From Lutibacter sp. (GTDB lineage: Bacteria; Bacteroidota; Bacteroidia; Flavobacteriales; Flavobacteriaceae), in contig NZ_JABDRI010000035.1 of NCBI RefSeq assembly GCF_013041805.1, forward strand, positions 1-60,525: a stretch of 60,525 nt of DNA. Direction: 5' to 3'. Of the stretch, positions 35,140-43,115 are shown piece after piece. The notes beneath the pieces were generated by a model. That model saw only the letters and a list, made by a program, of their open reading frames with translations. It was not told where the DNA came from and made no database searches. How positions within the stretch are numbered: the stretch's first letter is position 1; every line of letters starts with the position of its first letter. A program made the position numbers and the translations under genes.

Positions 35140-37335
35140 ATGAAAAAACATGTATTTCTTGTTTTTTTTGCGCTAACTTTTGTAGGTTATTCCCAAAAAA
35201 AATCAAACGATTTAAAATCAAGTGATATGAGCTTGGTTGAAGTGATAGTTGCCGCTGGTATATCAAGTGGAGTGTCAACATTTAGTGATGATTCTTATGC
35301 TGGTAACGGCAGTTATGTTGAGTTATCCTCAGCCTATTATTTTTCTAAAATTGGAATAGGAATTTCACTTGGAAGTTTTTCAAACCCAACAGAAAGTAAT
35401 TTGTTGGATTTTGCAAATCAGGCTGCTTACCCAATTGCATTAAATTCAGAAGAATGGAAAACATCTTATTACGGAATTGGTCCAAATTTTAGAACAACTA
35501 TAGGAAGTCTAGAAACTACTATTTTTGGTCGTGCTGGTTTAATGTCTATTCAACCAATCTCTTTAGAAGGAAATTTTATTGCTGAAAATGCAGATGTCTC
35601 AACAACAGTTCCTGTTTATAATTTCAATACAAACGAAACTTCAAGCGTAGGATTTTATACTGCTGGTGTTAGACTTGGTTATAAAGTAAATCCAAATTTA
35701 GGTCTTCACATTTCAGCAAATTACATGTCTGCCTTTTCTGATGGTATTATTGCACAAGATGGTAGAAAACAATTTACAGATATTGACAAAGATGGTCTTA
35801 TAACAGAAATAGATATCATTAGACAAGATGGTGAACAAGTAGAATTTCAATACACAGAAAAAAACATAAAACCACAGGTGTTTAATTACGGTTTTGGCCT
35901 AAGTTATAGTTTTGGAAAAAGAACTATTAAAATTGGAGGAGCAGAAAAACCCTACGCTAGAGGGCAATCAAACCCATATTTTGTTAATAATGAAATGGTA
36001 GGTGAAATGATGTCTGCAAATCCTGACGGAAGCAGCGGAAATGGAAATAATGAAGGAATAAAAAACGTTTATGTAGGCAAAAATAGAATTTCTGTAGCCT
36101 TAACGAATCCATCTAAAGAAGAAGCTAAACAAAAAGACCAACAAGTAAAATTAATAAACGTACTACCAAAAAACAACAGTAACTATAAAAACACAAATGA
36201 AATAGGTTCATTCAATTGGAAAATAATTGGAAGTAAAATTCCGAAACCTAACTATATCATTGAAGTAACTAAATTAAATAACGTTAAACAACCTCAACGA
36301 TCTTATGCTAGCCAAACATCAAAAAATAGTATAAAGGCAACTACTCTTTTTAAAGATGATAAACTAAGTGATGGCAATTATAGCTGGAAAGTTACCGAAA
36401 CATCAACAGGAATTTCGTCAAATCCAAGTTATTTTACGATGACCCAATGCGAAATTGATTTCACCATTGCAAATGAAGAGATTGAATGTTTAGGCTATGA
36501 ACAGGAAAATAGAAAGTTTAAAATTTGTTTTGATGTAACTTATGCAAGTACTTCAGGCGATTTAACATTTGTAAATCCAGGTACTGGCTTATCAGTTTAT
36601 GATCAAACATATGCATCATTATCATATACTTTAGTAAGCCCAAATCCAACATTAGTTACACAAATTGGTGCAACTACATCTACAGTTAGTTATTGTTTTG
36701 AAGTAACGGTGTCAGCAAGTGTAACCGCCATAGGTTTTGGGTTACAAGGCGACGATTTAGATCCAAGCCCAATTACTTGCCAGCCAGGCGTTAGTCAATT
36801 ATTTGATGACTTACCAGATTGTATTTGCGATGAATGTGAAGAAATTGAGCTTTCATTTGATGAATTCAATATCACACCAAATTTGGGAACAGGAAACCAG
36901 TTCAATTTTAATGGAAACATTAATGTAAATGTTCCTATTTACGGAATTGAGTTCCAAGTACAATCATATACATATTCCGCATCACCAAGTGCGTGCTCAG
37001 ATGGTGTTAGTAGTGTTGAAGAATCTGGAATGATTTTAATGCCAGGAACAACTATAAACGGTTCAACCTCTTTACAGTTAACTAATGAAACTGCTTCTGG
37101 AAGTCCAAGCTCTAATGATAACGCAACGAAAAACATAAAATATACAAGTAATTCACCTTTAACAGGTGCAATTCCAGTGAACTTAACTATTGGCTTACCG
37201 GGACCTATATCAGGTCTCGATCCAAGTTGCTGTGTTATGGAATACACGGTCTGCATAAAAGTTAAAGTCTTTTATGAAGAAAGTAATTGTAAATCGTGTG
37301 TGTTTACACATTGCTTCACATTTAATAACCAATAA
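35140..37335 (+). CDS. Outer-membrane/surface protein with N-terminal barrel-like region and C-terminal cysteine-rich module
   Basis: The protein has 731 residues. A signal peptide (about 1-18) is followed by a region rich in alternating beta strands ending in Gly/Tyr/Phe, like an outer-membrane beta-barrel (about 30-270; GSYVELSSAYYFSKIGIGISLG, VFNYGFGLSYSFGK). Next is a fibronectin-like segment (about 345-435: GSFNWKIIGSKIP, DGNYSWKVTET). From about 440 it turns cysteine-rich. Residues 563-731 form a module with a CxxC start (CDEC) and an end pattern SCCVMEYTVCIKVKV, NCKSC and HCFTF. The same pattern occurs in the next protein, 11 bases downstream. I do not recognise the module. The pair is probably an anchored/secreted surface complex. 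Confidence 0.75.
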   Translation: MKKHVFLVFFALTFVGYSQKKSNDLKSSDMSLVEVIVAAGISSGVSTFSDDSYAGNGSYVELSSAYYFSKIGIGISLGSFSNPTESNLLDFANQAAYPIALNSEEWKTSYYGIGPNFRTTIGSLETTIFGRAGLMSIQPISLEGNFIAENADVSTTVPVYNFNTNETSSVGFYTAGVRLGYKVNPNLGLHISANYMSAFSDGIIAQDGRKQFTDIDKDGLITEIDIIRQDGEQVEFQYTEKNIKPQVFNYGFGLSYSFGKRTIKIGGAEKPYARGQSNPYFVNNEMVGEMMSANPDGSSGNGNNEGIKNVYVGKNRISVALTNPSKEEAKQKDQQVKLINVLPKNNSNYKNTNEIGSFNWKIIGSKIPKPNYIIEVTKLNNVKQPQRSYASQTSKNSIKATTLFKDDKLSDGNYSWKVTETSTGISSNPSYFTMTQCEIDFTIANEEIECLGYEQENRKFKICFDVTYASTSGDLTFVNPGTGLSVYDQTYASLSYTLVSPNPTLVTQIGATTSTVSYCFEVTVSASVTAIGFGLQGDDLDPSPITCQPGVSQLFDDLPDCICDECEEIELSFDEFNITPNLGTGNQFNFNGNINVNVPIYGIEFQVQSYTYSASPSACSDGVSSVEESGMILMPGTTINGSTSLQLTNETASGSPSSNDNATKNIKYTSNSPLTGAIPVNLTIGLPGPISGLDPSCCVMEYTVCIKVKVFYEESNCKSCVFTHCFTFNNQ

Positions 37336-37346
37336 AAATTACTATC

Positions 37347-40300
37347 ATGAAAAAAATAATATATACATTCAAAACATATATGTTGCTAGTATTTTTATTC
37401 GCAACAGCTCTAGGGTACTCACAAATAGTATTAAATACTTCACCAAATACAGATACATGTAATTTAAGTGGAGATAATGTTACAGTTTCTGTTCCATCAG
37501 AAGCTTTAACAGGTGACAATATTGCTTTAAACATTACATTACCCGGAAGTTATGATGCTGGCTGTGTAAAAACAGTAAGTATTACAAACTCTGCAAATTT
37601 AGTATTTCAAAGTTCTGGAGCCATTCCTTTTACAAATATGGGAGGTGGAACCTACCAAAATAATCCATCACCTACTTTAAATGGTAATGATGGTCATAAT
37701 TTTAACGTGTTCTATAAATTTCCAGGTTATACAACGTGCAATGGAACTGTTGGTACTTTTGATGTTACAGTAACTCTCGATTGTGCTGGTGTTATAACAA
37801 CGTGCACAACTTCAGTAAGTGTTATTGCCAGAGCTGATAATTATTGGTCTATCACCAAAGAATTTGTAACAGGTGATTTAACTTGCGGACTTTCAACTTG
37901 GAAAATTAAACTTCATCATAACAATCCAAATGGATCTGGTTTAGGGACTTACAAACTGTCTGGTACTATTACTGAAACCCCTTCTGTTCCTATAGTAAAT
38001 GGAGCGGTGCACACCGTAAATTATTCTATGGCAAGTAATTCATTTTACACAAAATATGTAACGCTTCAAAACTGTGCTCCAGAAGGCTCTATTATTACGA
38101 ATAGTGCTAATTACAATTTCACATTGGGAGACGGCACTTGTGGTACAATGACAGGGTCAGTTTCTGCTGTTTCAGACCCTTTAGTTTCTCCAAATACAGA
38201 TTTATCTTTTGTTAAATATGCCTATGATAATAATGGGTATCCAAGTACGCATCCTTATTTTAACATCCCACCAGGTTGTTCTGGGAAATACCGGATTCAA
38301 GCCAAGAATAATGGAAATGTACCTTGGACAAATCTTGTAATTACTGATGATTTCAATATTCCTGGAATTACAATTACAAATATAAGCCCACCTGCAGGAT
38401 GGATAACATTACCTACAATACCTCCTTACCTAAATATATTGTACACATTTACAGCTCCACTTGGTTTTGTTTTAAATCCCGGGGAAGAAATTAATATTTG
38501 GGTAGATTTTGAAGTAAATTTAACAACCTTAGTAGGAACTACAATTACGAATAGTGCAACTATCGATTATCAAGCTAGCGGAACAGGGAGTGGGAACGGT
38601 AATGGAGGTGGTCCATCACCTTGCCCTGCAATCAGTTGTCCAACAATTGATACTTCTCTTCAAAATGACTCAACTACTGTAGATTTTGATGTTGCAACAA
38701 AAGAACCAAGAGGCTCTATTAAAAAGTGTATTTTAAATCCACCTAGTGCAATTGTTCCTCCTATTTACCAAATTGGTGATATCATGGAATTTAGCGTAAT
38801 GATTGGAAATTCTGGGGCAGGAAATTTAACTACAATATTAACAGATGCTTTTGGAATGCCTGGACAAAATTTAGAGATTCTTCCAGGTTCAATTACCTAT
38901 GAATATTATGCAGATCAAAACCGAAGTTATCGAAACAGTTGTAGCCCGCCATTTGGAGCTCCAATACCACCGCCTTTTTCAGTTGTGGCTGATACATTGA
39001 ATTTGCAAAATCCATTTTGGACTATTACCAATATGCCAGGAATTTGTGATTACAATAGGTCTAACTTCTTAATTATTAAATTTAATGCTGAAGTTCTACC
39101 TCAACTACATGGTACAAAAACAAATTCAGCAAGTATTCCAAGTACGACAGGTGCTGGAACGCATTCAAGTGCAGTAAATTATAGTATAGATCAAGTTGGT
39201 GTGTTAGGAATATTTAAAGAAGCTGATGAAGAAATTGTAGAAAACGGACAATCGTTTAATTATATAATTACAATTTCAAATGATGGAAGTGTACCTTTAG
39301 ATAACATTGTAATTACCGATATGTTACCTAATTGTGTTTCTGTAAATGGAACCTTAACGATTGAAGATGACCTAGCAACTCCTATCCCTTTTACAACTTC
39401 TGGTAGCCTCATAATTAATATCAATCCGGCTATACAAATATTCCCAGGAAATGATTTTACAATCACAATTCCGGTTGTTAAATCTGGAGGAGGAAATTGT
39501 TGTAATGAAAGTGTTTCAGTAACTGCTGAAATGACAACTTCAGGTGTAGAATTAAATGCTAATTATGGAAGTCCAGAAGCTCCTGCTGCTTGTGTTACAG
39601 GAACTGAATGTTGTGATATTGAAGATTTCGATGCCTCTATTCAAGAAAACAATGGTTCATTTAACGTTAATATAAATGGTGGAAGTGTTCCTTTACAAGA
39701 GGTTGAAATCTCCATGGTAGATTATCATATTGAATATTCTGAAAGAGATTGTAAACCTGATGATTTAGGTGTATTTGGAACGTTAACAACTTCAACAACC
39801 AACCTTAGTAATTTAATTTTAAATTCTGGAGACAATGGCACAAGCAGTTTGTCTTGGTTGTTAGGAAATCCTTCAATAATAAACTCATCAGTTAATTTGG
39901 ATATTTTGTATCCTGATGTTTTAAATTTAGAATGTTGTGATGTCGAGTTTTACTTTTGCTTAAAAGTGAAAGTTAAAGATGTTAACTGTAATGTTTGTGA
40001 AAAAATTATTTGTTTTACAAATGAGACACCACCACCTCCTTGTGAAATCGATATTAATGGTTTACAAGATCAAAAATATTGTGTGGGTGAAACTATTACA
40101 ATAAACTGGTCTGGTTCTACACCAACTGGACTTGTAAATGTTTCTTTATTTGATGTTACAAATAGTGCAATTTATCAAGTGTTGGCTACAAATATTCCAA
40201 ACACAGGAACATTTACATATACCATTCCTGCAACCATATCTTGTGATCCTCCTAGAACTTGGTCTTTAATTGTTGAAGATGCAGAAAAAGAGTGTTTTAA

Positions 40301-40766
40301 TAGAAGTAATCCATTTATAATTGAATGCTGTGAACAACATGGTGATTGTGATTGTGGCGAATGGTTAACAAATGGTGTTACGGTAAAAGGATACATTAAA
40401 AAGATTCCTAAAGATCCGAAACAAAAAATAAATTTCCAAACAAACTTTGAAAAGCAAATAGAATGTGAAGGTCAAATAACTCTAAAACCTACCATGAATT
40501 ATACCTTTACATCGCCAAACTATGTTTGTAATCCAGAAAATTGTGATGTAGCATACAAATGGGAAGTTATAGATCCAGATGGAATTATTTTATCTGGCAA
40601 TGGAAAAACATTCAATTATAACTTTAATGATTATGGAACTTATAAAATAATTTTTACACCAATTTGTGGTGGAAATGAATGTGAGCCTTGTATAGTTTAT
40701 GTGAATATTGAAAAACAAGGACCTGTTGTTATAGATGGGCAAATTTATAAACCTACTAAGTTTTAA
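37347..40766 (+). CDS. Large secreted DUF11-repeat protein with the shared cysteine-rich module
   Basis: The protein has 1139 residues. A signal peptide (about 1-26, ending LGYSQ) is followed by beta-sandwich repeats. DUF11-like domains lie at about 285-395 (VPWTNLVITDDFNIPGI) and 615-715 (VGVLGIFKEADEEIVENG, VPLDNIVITDMLPNCVSV). Residues 755-891 hold the cysteine module also found in the previous protein: ECCDVEFYFCLKVKV at 862-876, then NCNVC and ICFTN. After it come a Ser-Thr-type Ig-like domain (about 898-985) and a PKD-like domain near the end (YKWEVIDPDGIILSG). No type IX secretion sorting domain is evident at the C-terminus. An adhesin or matrix role is plausible. A terminator follows. 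Confidence 0.8.
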   Translation: MKKIIYTFKTYMLLVFLFATALGYSQIVLNTSPNTDTCNLSGDNVTVSVPSEALTGDNIALNITLPGSYDAGCVKTVSITNSANLVFQSSGAIPFTNMGGGTYQNNPSPTLNGNDGHNFNVFYKFPGYTTCNGTVGTFDVTVTLDCAGVITTCTTSVSVIARADNYWSITKEFVTGDLTCGLSTWKIKLHHNNPNGSGLGTYKLSGTITETPSVPIVNGAVHTVNYSMASNSFYTKYVTLQNCAPEGSIITNSANYNFTLGDGTCGTMTGSVSAVSDPLVSPNTDLSFVKYAYDNNGYPSTHPYFNIPPGCSGKYRIQAKNNGNVPWTNLVITDDFNIPGITITNISPPAGWITLPTIPPYLNILYTFTAPLGFVLNPGEEINIWVDFEVNLTTLVGTTITNSATIDYQASGTGSGNGNGGGPSPCPAISCPTIDTSLQNDSTTVDFDVATKEPRGSIKKCILNPPSAIVPPIYQIGDIMEFSVMIGNSGAGNLTTILTDAFGMPGQNLEILPGSITYEYYADQNRSYRNSCSPPFGAPIPPPFSVVADTLNLQNPFWTITNMPGICDYNRSNFLIIKFNAEVLPQLHGTKTNSASIPSTTGAGTHSSAVNYSIDQVGVLGIFKEADEEIVENGQSFNYIITISNDGSVPLDNIVITDMLPNCVSVNGTLTIEDDLATPIPFTTSGSLIININPAIQIFPGNDFTITIPVVKSGGGNCCNESVSVTAEMTTSGVELNANYGSPEAPAACVTGTECCDIEDFDASIQENNGSFNVNINGGSVPLQEVEISMVDYHIEYSERDCKPDDLGVFGTLTTSTTNLSNLILNSGDNGTSSLSWLLGNPSIINSSVNLDILYPDVLNLECCDVEFYFCLKVKVKDVNCNVCEKIICFTNETPPPPCEIDINGLQDQKYCVGETITINWSGSTPTGLVNVSLFDVTNSAIYQVLATNIPNTGTFTYTIPATISCDPPRTWSLIVEDAEKECFNRSNPFIIECCEQHGDCDCGEWLTNGVTVKGYIKKIPKDPKQKINFQTNFEKQIECEGQITLKPTMNYTFTSPNYVCNPENCDVAYKWEVIDPDGIILSGNGKTFNYNFNDYGTYKIIFTPICGGNECEPCIVYVNIEKQGPVVIDGQIYKPTKF

Positions 40767-40788
40767 ATATAATTAAATATTAAAATTT

Positions 40789-40820
40789 AAAAGACCTCCT
40801 AAATTATGGGGGTCTTTTTT
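40789..40820 (+). terminator. Intrinsic terminator after the DUF11-repeat protein
   Basis: Arms AAAAGACCTCC and GGGGGTCTTTT (one G-T pair) enclose an eight- to nine-base loop and end in a T run. Confidence 0.8.
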
Positions 40821-40860
40821 ATTGAATTTCATGTAAATTAGCATTTTTAAAATAACATTC

Positions 40861-41310
40861 ATGAATTTCGAAATTACCTTTCATACCAAATGGTCAGACT
40901 TTGACCCAAATAGACATATGCGTCATACTGCTTATAATGATTATGCTGCAGAAGTTAGAGTTCGATTTTTTCAAGAACATGGTTTATCTATCAACGAATT
41001 TGCTAAACTAAATATTGGACCTATTTTATTTAAAGAAGAGACTTCATTTTTGAAAGAAATTCATATTGGTGAGAATATTACAGTAAAAATGGAATTAGAA
41101 GGTGTTTCAAAAGGTATTGAACGGTGGCGTTTTAAACACCAGATTTTTAATGAAGCAGGAAAACTATCAGCTGAAATTAAAGTGTATGGTGCGTGGATAG
41201 ATTTAATAAAAAGAAAATTAACATCACCTCCTGAAAAGTTTAAAACTATTTTTGAAACATTATCAAAATCACCTAATTTTATTGAAATTCCACTAAAAAG
41301 TGAAAAATAA
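40861..41310 (+). CDS. Acyl-CoA thioesterase (hotdog fold, 4HBT-like)
   Basis: The protein has 149 residues. It is a single hotdog domain with the 4-hydroxybenzoyl-CoA thioesterase-like start KWSDFDPNRHMRHTAYNDYAAEVRVRFF, in which the Asp followed by NxHM is the typical active-site loop. Later strands include FLKEIHIGENITVKMELEG and ERWRFKHQIF. It probably cleaves an acyl-CoA thioester in the cytosol; the acyl group is unknown. Its end overlaps the GTG start of the nuclease gene by 11 bases, so the two are likely coupled even though their functions seem unrelated. Confidence 0.87.
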   Translation: MNFEITFHTKWSDFDPNRHMRHTAYNDYAAEVRVRFFQEHGLSINEFAKLNIGPILFKEETSFLKEIHIGENITVKMELEGVSKGIERWRFKHQIFNEAGKLSAEIKVYGAWIDLIKRKLTSPPEKFKTIFETLSKSPNFIEIPLKSEK

Positions 41311-42097
41311 AAAGTCCATATATACTATAATTACACTAGTTTTCGCAATAGGATTTTACATTTATGATAATTATTCTTTTGAAAGTAAAACAACCTCAAC
41401 GAATGTTGAAAAAAGTTTAGATGCAAACTTTCTTCCTACTTCAACAACAGGTAAAATTGTACATCATAATTTTTATTCACTTTCATATAGTGAAAAGCAT
41501 GAGCAAGCTGAATGGGTTGCTTATGAATTATACAAAGATCATATTACAAGCACTAATTTTAAGCGCCCTTATTTTACAAAAGATCAAAAAGTAAAAACAC
41601 AAAGTGCGCACTACAGAAATTATTCAAATTCTGGCTATGATAAAGGGCATTTATGCCCAGCAGGTGATAGAAAGTTTTCAAAAGAAGCTCATGATGAAAC
41701 TTTTTTAACATCAAATATTTCACCACAAAATCACGAGTTTAATAGTGGGATTTGGAATAGACTAGAACAAAAAACACGTTATTGGGCTCAGAAATACCAA
41801 AACTTATATATAGTAACTGGTGGAATTTTAACGCCCAACCTAGAAACAATTGGAAGCGAAAAAGTAGCGGTTCCAAAATATTTTTACAAAATAATACTAG
41901 ACTTTCATGAACCAGAAATAAAGGCCATTGCATTTTTAATTCCTCATAATAAATCTGAAAAAGCGTTGTACAAATTCGTAACTTCCATAGATGAAATTGA
42001 AAAAATTACTGGAATTGATTTTTTTCCTGAAATAGAAGATTCTCTAGAAAATAAATTGGAGAAATCTAGCAGTTATTCCAATTGGAATTTTAGATAA
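41300..42097 (+). CDS. Membrane-anchored or secreted DNA/RNA non-specific endonuclease
   Basis: The protein has 265 residues. An N-terminal hydrophobic segment (about 5-25, YTIITLVFAIGFYIYDN) serves as a signal anchor or signal peptide. The nuclease domain is of the beta-beta-alpha metal (NUC1) type. The active-site motif YDKGHLCPAGDRKFS replaces the more usual DRGH with DKGH, its His being the general base. The metal-ligand Asn lies in FLTSNISPQNHEFNSGIWNRLE. It would degrade DNA and RNA outside the cytosol, perhaps for nutrient release. The start is a GTG within the end of the thioesterase gene. A small basic secreted protein follows. Confidence 0.9.
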   Translation: MKNKKSIYTIITLVFAIGFYIYDNYSFESKTTSTNVEKSLDANFLPTSTTGKIVHHNFYSLSYSEKHEQAEWVAYELYKDHITSTNFKRPYFTKDQKVKTQSAHYRNYSNSGYDKGHLCPAGDRKFSKEAHDETFLTSNISPQNHEFNSGIWNRLEQKTRYWAQKYQNLYIVTGGILTPNLETIGSEKVAVPKYFYKIILDFHEPEIKAIAFLIPHNKSEKALYKFVTSIDEIEKITGIDFFPEIEDSLENKLEKSSSYSNWNFR

Positions 42098-42180
42098 TTT
42101 TAAATTTAGGGTAACAAAATTTAGATGTAGTTGATATAGTTGTAAAGAAACAAATTTTTACAAACTATAAAACAACTATT

Positions 42181-42555
42181 ATGAAAACTAAGTTATTTTT
42201 AATCGCAACATTATTTATTTCAACACTAACATTTTCTCAAACTACTAAAAAAGGATACAACTATTACAAAAATACAAGTGATATCAAAAAAATGAAGAAC
42301 GGTGAAGAAATTCATGTTTTAGCGAAACAAAGAAAGTTTTCAATAAAGAAATATGGGAAAATGGGTAATCACCCAACCACTGCAAGACACAACTGGATAC
42401 AAGGCCGCAGCAGAGCAAGTATTTCAACACAAGAAATTGAACAAACAAATTCTAAAAAGTTTAGATCTAGACCAATTGATGGAAAAAATGAAATTGGACA
42501 ATCAGATCACTTACATTTAAGAAAAAGACCTGGAAGAACTAAATACAAAAATTAA
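42181..42555 (+). CDS. Small basic secreted protein, unknown function
   Basis: The protein has 124 residues. A signal peptide (about 1-19, ending LTFSQ) precedes a strongly basic mature chain of about 105 residues rich in Lys and Arg (KKMKNGEEIHVLAKQRKFSIKKYGKMG; RKRPGRTKYKN) with several His and no Cys. No recognised domain. It lies 83 bases after the nuclease gene; given its charge it could bind nucleic acid or anionic polysaccharide, but that is only suggested by composition. A hairpin terminator at 42654 ends the unit. Confidence 0.6.
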   Translation: MKTKLFLIATLFISTLTFSQTTKKGYNYYKNTSDIKKMKNGEEIHVLAKQRKFSIKKYGKMGNHPTTARHNWIQGRSRASISTQEIEQTNSKKFRSRPIDGKNEIGQSDHLHLRKRPGRTKYKN

Positions 42556-42653
42556 GTAGCTAATAAAATTATAACTTTACAAATACCAACTAAAGCAACA
42601 GATTATAATAGTTTTAGAAGTAATAAAAATACATCTTATTAAAACTTATAAAT

Positions 42654-42675
42654 GCCTTCTTTTGAAGGCTTTTTT
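42654..42675 (+). terminator. Intrinsic terminator after the basic secreted protein
   Basis: GCCTTC and GAAGGC enclose a TTTT loop (42654-42669), followed by six T bases. Confidence 0.75.
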
Positions 42676-42698
42676 CATGTACCAAGAGTAGCTATATT

Positions 42699-42954
42699 AC
42701 TATAAAACAGAGGTGCTAAGAATGATTACAGCGCAAGTAGAAGCAACACAACTTCTTTTATAGCTGACTCAAATTCTAATAAAAAACTAAAAGTGGCAGC
42801 AAAGTAATACAAAATGATTAAGTAAAACTAGCAAGTAATAAGGTTAATATTTCTAGAAACAAAATTAGAGCGACAGCTAAAAAGTTCAAAATATTATCAC
42901 AACCGGAGTTTTAGAAGGTTTAATTATCTTCTTACTGCTTTTACTATTTAAATG
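42699..42954 (+). pseudogene. Decayed gene ending in a membrane helix
   Basis: The 560-base gap at 42556-43115 contains a stretch that reads like protein only if stops and frames are crossed. One frame gives NRGAKNDYSASRSNTTSF and goes on to KKLKVAAK before stops. A second gives ASNKVNISRNKIRATAKKF. A third ends IITTGVLEGLIIFLLLLLFK then TGA at 42952-42954, a clear hydrophobic C-terminal helix. I read this as a small membrane-protein gene with at least two frameshifts and several stops. No intact homologue is seen in the window. The remaining 160 bases before the next gene are plain AT-rich DNA. Confidence 0.4.
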
Positions 42955-43115
42955 AATTATTAAACCATTTATTATCAAACAGATACTAATTATGTAATAT
43001 TTTTAATAGAAAAAAGAGTATGCGACTATTTTTTTAATTATATTTAATGATTATTTCCACTTCAAATTAAAAGTGAAATAAAAAACAAATATCTAGAAAT
43101 TCATACACTAGCAAT

